Source: DASYQV01 sp036005125
Lineage (GTDB): Bacteria > Acidobacteriota > Vicinamibacteria > Vicinamibacterales > UBA2999
Length of the DNA stretch: 5,439 nt
Direction of reading: 5' to 3'
Assembly: GCA_036005125.1 (NCBI GenBank)
Contig: DASYQV010000354.1
Span: 1-5,439, forward strand
The stretch's first letter is position 1, and every line of letters begins with the position of its first letter. Shown here in pieces: positions 1 to 5,439 of the stretch. The translations under genes and the position numbers were made by a program. Under the pieces are notes generated by a model, which was not told where the DNA came from, did no database searches, and saw nothing but the letters and a program-made list of their open reading frames with translations.

Positions 1-1
1 G

Positions 2-301
2 CTCCTGCTCTTCCCGGAGGGGGAGCGATCCATTGACGGCGGCGTGAAGAAGTTCAGGAAGGGAGCGGCGATCCTCTCGAGACAGCACCGCGCGCCCATC
101 GTGCCGGTGGCAATCGACGGGATGTTCGAGATCTGGCCGCGTACCCGGCCGCTCAACTGGCGGAAGCTGCTGCCCTGGAGCGGGCATCGGACGATGATCT
201 GCTTCGACGATCCGCTGCCAGCATCGGACGCGGTCGTCGAGCAGACCACGCGCCTGCGCGAGACGGTCGAGCGCATGTGGCGCACCATTCGTGAATTGTG
301 A
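2..301 (+). CDS. PlsC-type lysophospholipid acyltransferase (LPLAT), 3' part only
   Basis: This is the C-terminal 99 residues of an acyltransferase whose start lies left of the window; the frame is open from base 2 to the TGA at 299-301. The first residues read LLLFPEGERS, the LPLAT block III (FPEGTRS-type) that in this family binds the acceptor phosphate. It is followed by KKFRKGAAILSRQHRAPIVPVAIDG, typical of block III to block IV (VPVAI), where a run of basic and Gly/Ala residues precedes the buried strand. The catalytic NHX4D block must lie upstream and cannot be seen. The family transfers an acyl chain from acyl-ACP or acyl-CoA to a lysophospholipid, usually 1-acylglycerol-3-phosphate, at the inner membrane face. 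The visible piece could end a stand-alone PlsC or the acyltransferase domain of a larger fusion, and the sequence does not decide which. It converges on the M28 peptidase gene, 22 nt away. Confidence 0.85.
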   Translation, partial: LLLFPEGERSIDGGVKKFRKGAAILSRQHRAPIVPVAIDGMFEIWPRTRPLNWRKLLPWSGHRTMICFDDPLPASDAVVEQTTRLRETVERMWRTIREL

Positions 302-331
302 ATCACAAATCAGAATTCACAATTCACGAAT
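287..331. terminator. Perfect 17-bp inverted repeat between convergent genes, likely bidirectional terminator
   Basis: Arms at 287-303 (ATTCGTGAATTGTGAAT) and 315-331 are exact reverse complements around an 11-nt loop (304-314). The structure spans the stop codons of both convergent genes (TGA at 299-301 on +; TGA from 326-324 on -), so each mRNA would end in the hairpin. It is AT-rich against a GC-rich background and lacks a clean T-tract on either side, so it is not a textbook intrinsic terminator. It could also act by blocking 3'-exonuclease or be a dispersed repeat. The bases also follow a 7-nt phase (GTGAATT GTGAATC ACAAATC AGAATTC ACAATTC). The inverted repeat is seen directly; the termination role is inferred from position. 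Confidence 0.65.
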
Positions 332-1892
332 TCGCGAAATGGCGGAAGAAGCTATTGCTGTTCCACGACGGCCGGGTCGGGCGGTTCGCGACGGCTTCCA
401 CGAGCGCCAGGCAGAAACGATTGAAGTCGACCGCAGCCTGAAGGTCGATCGGCTGCGAGAGATCGTCACGGACCGAGTGGTACCGATCCATTCGCCACTT
501 CTTCACGACCTCGTGCTCGGGCGAGTCCTTCGTGAAGCCCAACTTCGGCGAGAGCGCGGGAATGCCGCGGCGGATGAAGCTGTACTGATCGCTCCGTACG
601 AAGCCGTTGCGCTCGGGTTCGGGATCGGCCAGCACCTCGACTCCTGTGCGCGCCGCGACGCGCCGGAGGTCCGCTGAGAGGTCCGACTCCTCGAGGCCCT
701 CCGCGATGACGCTCTTCATCGGAAAGAGCGGGAGGAACATGTCCGTGTTCAGATTGGCGACGATGTTCGACGCGGGCACCGTCGGGCGATGTGCGAAGTA
801 GCGTGAGCCCAGAAGACCCTTTTCCTCGGCCGTGACGGCAAGGAAGACGAGCGACCGCTTCAGTCCTTTCTTGGCCGCCGCTGCCGTTTCAATGAGCGTC
901 GCAACGCCTGACGCGTTGTCCATCGCGCCGTTGAAAATCGAGTCCCCGTCAACCGGCTTCGCCGACGTGCCGAGGTGATCGAGATGCGCGCTGACGACGA
1001 CATGCTCGTCCTTCAGCTTCGGATCGGTTCCCGGCAGGATGCCGACCACGTTCTCGGAGGTGACCGATTCGGTCTCCTGCGTAACGATGGAGCGCACCGA
1101 CGCCTTCATGTCGAACGTCGGCAGCTTCTTCCCCTCGTTGGCCAGGTCGAGGATCTCCTTGAACGTGTGGCCCGAGCCGGCGAACCACTTCTCGGCATGC
1201 GCGGGGTTGATCGTGGCGGCAAGCTGCTGGCCCACTGAATCCGCCATCGACGCGTCGGTGAGCGCCATCTGCGGCAGGAAACGGCTCAGTACCACGCGTT
1301 CCCACGGCACCTCCAGCGTCTTGGGGTTCTGAATCGCAATCCCGCCCACGGCGCCGGCGGCGTAGAGCGATTGCCACCGCACCGAGCCGTAGTGCGAGGC
1401 CAGCGGGCCCGGAACCCCCTGGGGGATCCCGCTCAACAGCACGGCGATTTTCCCCTGGAGATCGACCCCGCTAAGGTCGTCGTAGTTGGCCTCCGGAATC
1501 CGCAAGCCGTATCCGACGAAGACAATCGGCGCCTCGAGCTTCGCCGCATGGTCGATGCGCATGCTCAACATCGCCTCATCGCCCCACCGGATGGGCTCTT
1601 CCTTGTCCCCCCTGATCAACGTCAGGCTCGACTTCTCTTCCACGATGCGGCGCATGAGCAGGGGCACGGGCTGGAAGTAGCCGTTGGTGCCGCCCGGCTT
1701 CAGACCCGCCTTCCTGAACTGGTCGGCAACGTGGCTGGCCGCCTTGCGATAGCCGGCGCTGCCGGTTTCGCGTCCCTGCAGGCTGTCGTCCGACAAGTAC
1801 ACGACGTGGGCCCACCACCGATCCGCGTCGCTCTTTGCGCCGACGACCGGCGCGACGAATACGAGAAGCACGACGAAGAACAGTCGTTTCAT
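324..1892 (-). CDS. Secreted M28-family zinc aminopeptidase with PA domain
   Basis: The 522-residue product is probably exported and removes N-terminal residues from peptides outside the cytoplasm. It starts with a signal peptide: MKR, a hydrophobic stretch (about 4-18) and a VGA cleavage site near residue 19. Residues ~120-230 (APIVFVGYGL, DLQGKIAVLL, AGAVGGIAI) look like an inserted PA domain. The catalytic M28 domain follows from ~280. All five expected zinc ligands can be placed: H303 (SAHLDHLG), bridging D325 (GAMDNASGV), E357 (TAEEKG), D384 (NTDM) and H472 (YHSVRDD), with E356 as general base. An upstream in-frame ATG at 2042 would add 50 residues overlapping the E1 gene and bury the signal peptide, so 1892 is preferred; a GAGG at 1901-1904 supports it. 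It lies 25 nt downstream of the E1 gene, probably cotranscribed. The exact substrate (amino- or carboxypeptidase, or a relative) cannot be read from sequence. Confidence 0.93.
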   Translation of the reverse strand: MKRLFFVVLLVFVAPVVGAKSDADRWWAHVVYLSDDSLQGRETGSAGYRKAASHVADQFRKAGLKPGGTNGYFQPVPLLMRRIVEEKSSLTLIRGDKEEPIRWGDEAMLSMRIDHAAKLEAPIVFVGYGLRIPEANYDDLSGVDLQGKIAVLLSGIPQGVPGPLASHYGSVRWQSLYAAGAVGGIAIQNPKTLEVPWERVVLSRFLPQMALTDASMADSVGQQLAATINPAHAEKWFAGSGHTFKEILDLANEGKKLPTFDMKASVRSIVTQETESVTSENVVGILPGTDPKLKDEHVVVSAHLDHLGTSAKPVDGDSIFNGAMDNASGVATLIETAAAAKKGLKRSLVFLAVTAEEKGLLGSRYFAHRPTVPASNIVANLNTDMFLPLFPMKSVIAEGLEESDLSADLRRVAARTGVEVLADPEPERNGFVRSDQYSFIRRGIPALSPKLGFTKDSPEHEVVKKWRMDRYHSVRDDLSQPIDLQAAVDFNRFCLALVEAVANRPTRPSWNSNSFFRHFANS

Positions 1893-1900
1893 TGCAGTTG

Positions 1901-1904
1901 CCTC
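1901..1904 (-). promoter_or_regulatory. Ribosome binding site of the M28 peptidase gene
   Basis: On the minus strand GAGG lies 8 nt before the ATG at 1892-1890, within the 25-nt gap after the E1 stop codon. It supports the choice of this ATG over the longer in-frame start at 2042, and suggests independent initiation on a shared E1-peptidase mRNA. Confidence 0.6.
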
Positions 1905-1917
1905 GGCGAACGTCAAA

Positions 1918-4404
1918 TCAGTACTGCACCAGCAGCCTGGCCGCCCGTTCGATGTCCTTGTCGCTCGGCAGGAAGGCTTCTTCGAGCGGTGGTGAGTAGG
2001 GCACGGGAGTATCGAGCGCGCCCACCACGCGAACCGGCGCATCGAGCGATTCGAACGCCTCCTCCTGGATCATCGCCGCCAGGCTCTCGCCTACGCCGCC
2101 CGTGCGTGTGTCCTCGTGCACGATCAGCACTCTGTTGCAATGGCGCGCTACCGCGAACACCGCGTCCCGATCGAGCGGCGCGAGCGTCCGGAGGTCGAGC
2201 ACGCTGGCGTTGATGCCGTCGGCAGCCAGCGTTTCGGCCACGCGCAGCGCCACGTGCACGTAGGCGCCGTACGAGATCACTGCCAGGTCGCTGCCGGCTC
2301 GCCGTAGAGCCGCTTTGCCGAGCGGCAACGGTTCGGGCGCGTCTTCCGCAAGCACCTGCTTGATGCGCGGATCGCGATAGAGCGCGATGTGCTCGTAGTA
2401 GAGCACCGGATCCGGATCGGCCACGGCGGAGGCCATCAGCGCGCGTGCATCCTCGGGTGTCGAGGGCGCCACGATCTTCAGTCCGGGTGTGCGATAGAAC
2501 CACGACTCGGTGTTCTGGCTGTGATACGGGCCCGCATGTCGCAGGCCTCCCCACGGCATACGCACGACCATCGGGACCGATCCGCCCCACCGGTAGCGGA
2601 TCTTCGCGGCATTGTTCACGAGCTGGTTGAAGCCCGTCGCGACGAAATCATTGAACTGTATTTCTCCGATCGGGCGGTGTCCGGCAAGCGCGGCGCCGAC
2701 GCAGACACCGAGGACTGCCCCCTCCGCCAGCGGAGAGTTGATGATGCGATCGCGGAACTCCTTGAGGAGCGGCCGCAGCAGCAGGAACGCGTTGCCATAC
2801 TGACCGCCGACGTCCTGTCCGTAGACGAACACGCGCGGGTCGGCGCGGAGGGCATCACCAATCCCGAGCATCACGGCCTCCAGGAACGTCCTGCCCATCT
2901 TGTCGAGGGGCCGACCTGGATCCAGTGGTGGCAGCGGCGGCTCGAGCGCGACGCTCAACCGCTTATCGGGATCGAGCGGCTCCGCGCGCACCCGCGGCGG
3001 CTCGTTCGCGAAGACGCCAACCGTGGCGATCTCTGGCGCGGGCCATGGCGCGTCGATAATCGCGCGCGCCTCCTTCTCGACGAGAATCTCGGCCTCGCGA
3101 CGGAACCGCTCGAGATCGCCTTCCGCAATGACGCCGTCCGTTTCAAGTGTCGACGCATACGTGGCGATTGGGTCGCGCGACGCCCAGAAGGCGAACAGCT
3201 CCCGGTTGGCGTAGGCACCTTCGGCAACCGCCGGGTACTCCCAGGAAATCTGCGGCTCCTTGCCGAGGTAGAGCATGTCGTCGTGGTGCGCGTGGCCGCA
3301 CATGCGCATGCAGACGAGCTCGATGAGCGTCGGACCCTTCCCTGCGCGGGCGCGGTTGGCCGCCCAGGTGAACGCGCCCGTGATGGCCTCGGGATTGGTG
3401 CCGTCGATCGTGATGCCAGGCACGCCGTAGCCGATGGCCTTGTCCGCGAAGACGCGCGCGGCCGACTGGTCGTTGACCGGGGTTGAAAGCGCCGTCTGGT
3501 TGTTCTCGATGCAGAACACGGCCGGCAGCTTTCGCGCCGCGCAGAGATTGATGGCCTCGTGCCATTCGCCAAGCGACGAGCCGCCCTCGCCGATGAACGA
3601 AAAGCCCACACGACCGGAGCGCTCCCGCGCGAAGGTCAGCGCCATGCCGGCGATCGACAGCGTGGTGATCGAGAGCGGAGCCGTCGTTGGCAGGATGCCC
3701 CACTCGAAGTCGCCGATGTGCAGGTCCTTGCCTTCCATCGGCGGCCCTTGCTTGGCCATCTGCGCGTTCAGCACCATGCGCACGGTGGCCGGCTCCGGCC
3801 TCATCGCCAGCACGACCCCGACATCCCGGATGGCGGGGCCGACGACGTCGCCCTGCCAGCCGCGCTTTGGATCGCGATAGGCCGCGCCGCGCCGCAGCCG
3901 GATGCCTGCGGCATAGATTGCCTCCTGCCCGAGCGACCGGAAGCCTTTCCCCTGAAACGGCGTCGTGCCAGACAGGACTTCTCCGCTGGTGAAGAACTGC
4001 TTGAGGCGATTGTCGACGGCGCGCGTCAGGATCATGCCGCGGAGGATCTCGCGGCGTTCGTCGGCGCTGAGCGAGGCCGCAATCGCCTCGCGGCTGAGGA
4101 ATCCGTCACAGGCGTCAATCAATTCCTCGCGCGCGGCCGCGCGACGCTGTTCCGCTCCGACGCCGGGCGTGGGGTTCGGCAGCTCGATAGCGGGATCGGC
4201 CGCGAGCCTGCGCGTGAGCGCCGTCCGCAGCGCCGGACGAAGCGCCTCGATTGCCGCCGCGTCTCGATTGCCGAGCCGGCTGCCGCCACATGCTTCGAGC
4301 GCGTCCATGACCGCGGGAACCGCAAACGGCACGCGCTCGACAACGAACGCGGCCAGACGGGCGCCGACGCCGCGGACAGCCTCGACTGGAATGGATTTGG
4401 ACAC
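1918..4404 (-). CDS. Fused alpha-beta E1 subunit of a branched-chain-type 2-oxoacid dehydrogenase (ThDP-dependent)
   Basis: The product (828 residues from the GTG at 4404) should decarboxylate a 2-oxoacid with thiamine diphosphate and pass the acyl group to a lipoyl-E2. The alpha part spans ~116-455: QGKGFRSLGQEA, a ThDP/Mg motif starting GEG (272-274) and ending IENN (299-302), and the active-site loop GHAHHDD (370-376). A Pro-rich linker (~456-502) leads into the beta part (~503-828), with MGRTFLEAV, the catalytic-type Glu in SPLAEG (E561), HSQ (628-630), PGLKIVAPSTP and DTRTGG. GEG instead of GDG also occurs in human BCKDHA as I recall it, which favours a branched-chain-type enzyme; pyruvate or acetoin dehydrogenase E1 remain possible. 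About 110 N-terminal residues are not recognised. No E2 or E3 gene is in the window. The start is uncertain: GTG 4404 has only a weak GGAAA 5 nt upstream; in-frame TTG 4437 and ATG 4551 also exist but lie in inverted repeats. Confidence 0.92.
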   Translation of the reverse strand: MSKSIPVEAVRGVGARLAAFVVERVPFAVPAVMDALEACGGSRLGNRDAAAIEALRPALRTALTRRLAADPAIELPNPTPGVGAEQRRAAAREELIDACDGFLSREAIAASLSADERREILRGMILTRAVDNRLKQFFTSGEVLSGTTPFQGKGFRSLGQEAIYAAGIRLRRGAAYRDPKRGWQGDVVGPAIRDVGVVLAMRPEPATVRMVLNAQMAKQGPPMEGKDLHIGDFEWGILPTTAPLSITTLSIAGMALTFARERSGRVGFSFIGEGGSSLGEWHEAINLCAARKLPAVFCIENNQTALSTPVNDQSAARVFADKAIGYGVPGITIDGTNPEAITGAFTWAANRARAGKGPTLIELVCMRMCGHAHHDDMLYLGKEPQISWEYPAVAEGAYANRELFAFWASRDPIATYASTLETDGVIAEGDLERFRREAEILVEKEARAIIDAPWPAPEIATVGVFANEPPRVRAEPLDPDKRLSVALEPPLPPLDPGRPLDKMGRTFLEAVMLGIGDALRADPRVFVYGQDVGGQYGNAFLLLRPLLKEFRDRIINSPLAEGAVLGVCVGAALAGHRPIGEIQFNDFVATGFNQLVNNAAKIRYRWGGSVPMVVRMPWGGLRHAGPYHSQNTESWFYRTPGLKIVAPSTPEDARALMASAVADPDPVLYYEHIALYRDPRIKQVLAEDAPEPLPLGKAALRRAGSDLAVISYGAYVHVALRVAETLAADGINASVLDLRTLAPLDRDAVFAVARHCNRVLIVHEDTRTGGVGESLAAMIQEEAFESLDAPVRVVGALDTPVPYSPPLEEAFLPSDKDIERAARLLVQY

Positions 4405-4427
4405 GCTTTTCCATGGTAAACGATCAC

Positions 4428-4478
4428 AATCAATCAAGGCCTCTGCCTTGAATATCCCGGCAGAGCCCTTGACTGATT
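4428..4478. promoter_or_regulatory. Large imperfect inverted repeat with nested dyad, candidate operator or leader hairpin of the E1 gene
   Basis: Arms 4428-4447 and 4459-4478 pair at 18 of 20 positions around an 11-nt loop. In minus-strand RNA one of the two mismatches becomes a G.U pair. The element ends 24 nt upstream of the preferred E1 start codon. Inside it, TCAAGGC (4434-4440) and GCCTTGA (4445-4451) form a second, mutually exclusive 7-bp dyad with a 4-nt centre. The half-site TCAAGG occurs three times: 4434-4439 on +, and 4446-4451 and 4467-4472 on -, the latter two exactly 21 bp apart. Such geometry fits a dimeric repressor or activator site, or an RNA leader with alternative folds; the sequence does not choose between them. 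Confidence 0.5.
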
Positions 4479-4495
4479 CGCCCAGTATTTCTTTT

Positions 4496-4512
4496 GGCGC
4501 GCTCCGCGCGCC
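4496..4512. repeat. GC-rich short hairpin
   Basis: GGCGCGC (4496-4502) and GCGCGCC (4506-4512) are perfect 7-bp arms around a 3-nt loop TCC. It is preceded on + by TTTCTTTT (4488-4495), which reads as an A-rich run after the hairpin on the minus strand, so it is not an intrinsic terminator in either direction. It lies one base before the next inverted repeat. Confidence 0.5.
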
Positions 4513-4513
4513 T

Positions 4514-4572
4514 AGCCCGTTATGCGGTCCTGCAGACGAGTAGAACATCACGTTGGGGCCGCATGACGGGCT
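4514..4572 (+). promoter_or_regulatory. Long G.U-tolerant hairpin upstream of the methyltransferase gene
   Basis: Positions 4514-4532 pair with 4554-4572: 15 Watson-Crick pairs, and the remaining four positions are all G.U or U.G in + strand RNA, with a 21-nt loop. In minus-strand RNA the same positions would be A/C mismatches, so the RNA structure is favoured on the + strand, which reads toward the methyltransferase 33 nt downstream. The core AGCCCGT / ACGGGCT is perfect. It would be a 5'-leader structure if transcription starts upstream of 4514; no promoter was identified to confirm this. Confidence 0.45.
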
Positions 4573-4604
4573 CAGGGCACGCTGGTGCGCGCGTCTCGCG
4601 AGCG

Positions 4605-5438
4605 ATGGACACGCATTTCAAAGGCTGGGCAAAGCCCGGGCCTGTGCCGCCGGGCGCGCGCCCTGAATCACCCGATGTGCCGCCGGACGAGACCCTCGAC
4701 GCGCTCAGCGGTTACTTCCGCCTCTACCAGCTTCGAAAAGGGCATCGATTCTCTACGGACGACCTGGTCGTCGCGTGGTACGGCACGACCTGGGTGCCCT
4801 GTGCGCGCACGGTGCTCGACCTCGGCTCGGGCATCGGATCGGTGGGGATGATCGCCGCCTGGCGTCTGCAGGCAGCGCGGTTCGTGGCCGTGGAAGCGCA
4901 GGAGGAGAGCGTCAGGCTTGCGCGCCGGTCGGCGATTTACAACGGGCTCACGGAGCGCTACGAGATCCGGCACGGAGACTTTCGAGCCGCCGGCGTGCTC
5001 GGGGACGAGGAACGGTTCGACCTCGTGCTTGCAAGCCCGCCGTATTTTCCAGCGGGCAGCGGCATCGACGGCGACCATCAGCAGAAGGTGGCGTGCCGGT
5101 TCGAGCTGCGCGGCGACATCCGGGATTACTGCGCCGCCGCCGCGCGGCACCTCGAGAGGGGCGGCCTCTTTGCCTGCGTTTTTCCCGAGGAGCAGCGGCC
5201 GCGTGCCGAGGCCGCGGCGCGCGAGGCGGCGCTCACGATCGTGCGGCGGCGTCCTGTCGTGTTCCGCGAGACGGAGCCGCCGCCCATCGGCGTGTTCGCG
5301 ATGATGCGCGATGAGGATCTGCCGGAGGACTTCAGATCTCAGACATGGGTTGAACCGCCGCTCGTCATCCGCCGCGCGGATGGCGCGGTGCACCCGGAGT
5401 ACGCGGCCGTCAAGCTAGCGGTGGGGTTTCCACCATAA
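4605..5438 (+). CDS. TrmN6/YfiC-like SAM-dependent methyltransferase
   Basis: This 277-residue Rossmann-fold methyltransferase resembles COG4123 (TrmN6/YfiC), which in E. coli makes N6-methyladenosine at position 37 of tRNA1(Val). Residues 29-60 carry the family entry segment (ETLDALSGYFRLYQLRKG, then HRFSTDDLVVAW). SAM motif I is LDLGSGIGSVG (71-81), followed by the acidic loop VAVEAQ (94-99). The catalytic motif IV is SPPYF (144-148), a variant of the NPPY of N6-adenine methyltransferases. The C-terminus (PPLVIRRADG to EYAAVKLAV, 251-273) parallels the LVIRG...Y.EAY segment of E. coli TrmN6. ATG 4605 is chosen because homology begins near residue 28 and upstream ATGs (4563, 4494) fall in or before hairpin DNA; the RBS is weak. 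It is divergent from the E1 gene. The class is firm, the RNA target is inferred, so no gene symbol is assigned. Confidence 0.88.
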   Translation: MDTHFKGWAKPGPVPPGARPESPDVPPDETLDALSGYFRLYQLRKGHRFSTDDLVVAWYGTTWVPCARTVLDLGSGIGSVGMIAAWRLQAARFVAVEAQEESVRLARRSAIYNGLTERYEIRHGDFRAAGVLGDEERFDLVLASPPYFPAGSGIDGDHQQKVACRFELRGDIRDYCAAAARHLERGGLFACVFPEEQRPRAEAAAREAALTIVRRRPVVFRETEPPPIGVFAMMRDEDLPEDFRSQTWVEPPLVIRRADGAVHPEYAAVKLAVGFPP

Positions 5439-5439
5439 C

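Larger units (their letters stand above)
4405..4604. other. Divergent intergenic region rich in inverted repeats
   Basis: About 200 bp separate the divergent E1 and methyltransferase genes and must hold both sets of promoters. I could not place a convincing -35/-10 pair on either strand; the best -35-like TTGACT (4469-4474, +) has no -10 at proper spacing. The region contains three successive inverted repeats (listed separately) and the 8-bp palindrome CTCGCGAG (4595-4602) just before the methyltransferase ATG. Frames stay open through it on both strands, so longer N-termini cannot be excluded, but they match no family sequence I recognise. Confidence 0.6.

Noticed and set aside
1402..1437. 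Short palindromic CCCCCTGGGGG with flanking GCGGG/CCCGC
   Set aside because: It lies inside the peptidase coding sequence over a Gly/Pro-rich stretch (SGIPQGVPGPLAS), where GC-rich codons produce it without need of a regulatory role.
1893..2042. Longer N-terminus for the M28 peptidase starting at 2042
   Set aside because: It would add 50 Arg/Cys/Pro-rich residues overlapping the E1 coding end and place the signal peptide internally. The ATG at 1892 has an RBS and a proper signal sequence.
1371..2213. Long + strand open frame opposite the peptidase and E1 3' end
   Set aside because: It crosses two real minus-strand genes and their gap, with low-complexity Arg/Pro/Ala composition, so it is a shadow frame.
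2389..3486. Long + strand open frame opposite the E1 gene
   Set aside because: It is antisense to a gene with clear family motifs. Long shadow frames are expected in GC-rich DNA, and its translation is Arg/His-rich without motifs.
4469..4491. TTGACT as a -35 box for a + strand promoter with TATTTC as -10
   Set aside because: The spacer is only 11 bp, too short for a sigma-70 type promoter.
4405..4551. E1 start at ATG 4551, giving 877 residues
   Set aside because: The extra 49 residues would be encoded across three inverted repeats and show no recognisable protein features. The GTG at 4404 is preferred, though not proven.
4496..4572. Integron attC-like look: GTTATGC (4520-4526 region) next to GC-rich stems
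   Set aside because: No matching inverse core RYYYAAC at the proper distance with complementary arms, no integrase and no cassette array. The stem pairs with a downstream arm instead.

Overview
The window is GC-rich chromosomal DNA, apparently bacterial, holding four protein genes and no visible phage, IS, CRISPR, tRNA or rRNA. The high GC content, a secreted M28 peptidase and a fused alpha/beta 2-oxoacid dehydrogenase E1 would suit an environmental bacterium such as an Acidobacteriota member. That placement is an inference from gene content only and is not proven here.

Layout. At the left edge is the C-terminal end of a PlsC-type (LPLAT) acyltransferase on the + strand, stopping at 301. It converges on a minus-strand pair. 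The distal gene of the pair (324-1892) encodes a secreted zinc aminopeptidase of family M28. The proximal gene (1918 to about 4404) encodes a single-chain thiamine-diphosphate-dependent 2-oxoacid dehydrogenase E1 with fused alpha and beta parts. Only 25 nt separate the two, so they probably form one transcript. A perfect 17-bp inverted repeat lies over the stop codons of the acyltransferase and the peptidase, where a bidirectional terminator would be expected.

To the right, a ~200-bp divergent intergenic region (4405-4604) separates E1 from a + strand TrmN6/YfiC-like methyltransferase (4605-5438). This region is densely packed with dyad symmetry: a 20-bp-arm imperfect repeat with a nested 18-bp dyad and three TCAAGG half-sites, a GC-rich 7-bp hairpin, and a long hairpin whose four imperfect positions are all G.U pairs in + strand RNA. 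It is the least explained part of the window and the best candidate for a regulatory element.

Together the genes suggest ordinary metabolism: oxidative decarboxylation of branched-chain or related 2-oxoacids, extracytoplasmic peptide degradation that could supply amino acids, phospholipid acylation and RNA modification. A functional link between peptidase and E1 (peptides to branched-chain amino acids to oxoacids to acyl-CoA) is attractive but inferred. No clearly novel multi-gene system is visible. The items worth a second look are the inverted-repeat cluster, the heptamer-phased terminator-like repeat and the unrecognised N-terminal extension of the fused E1.
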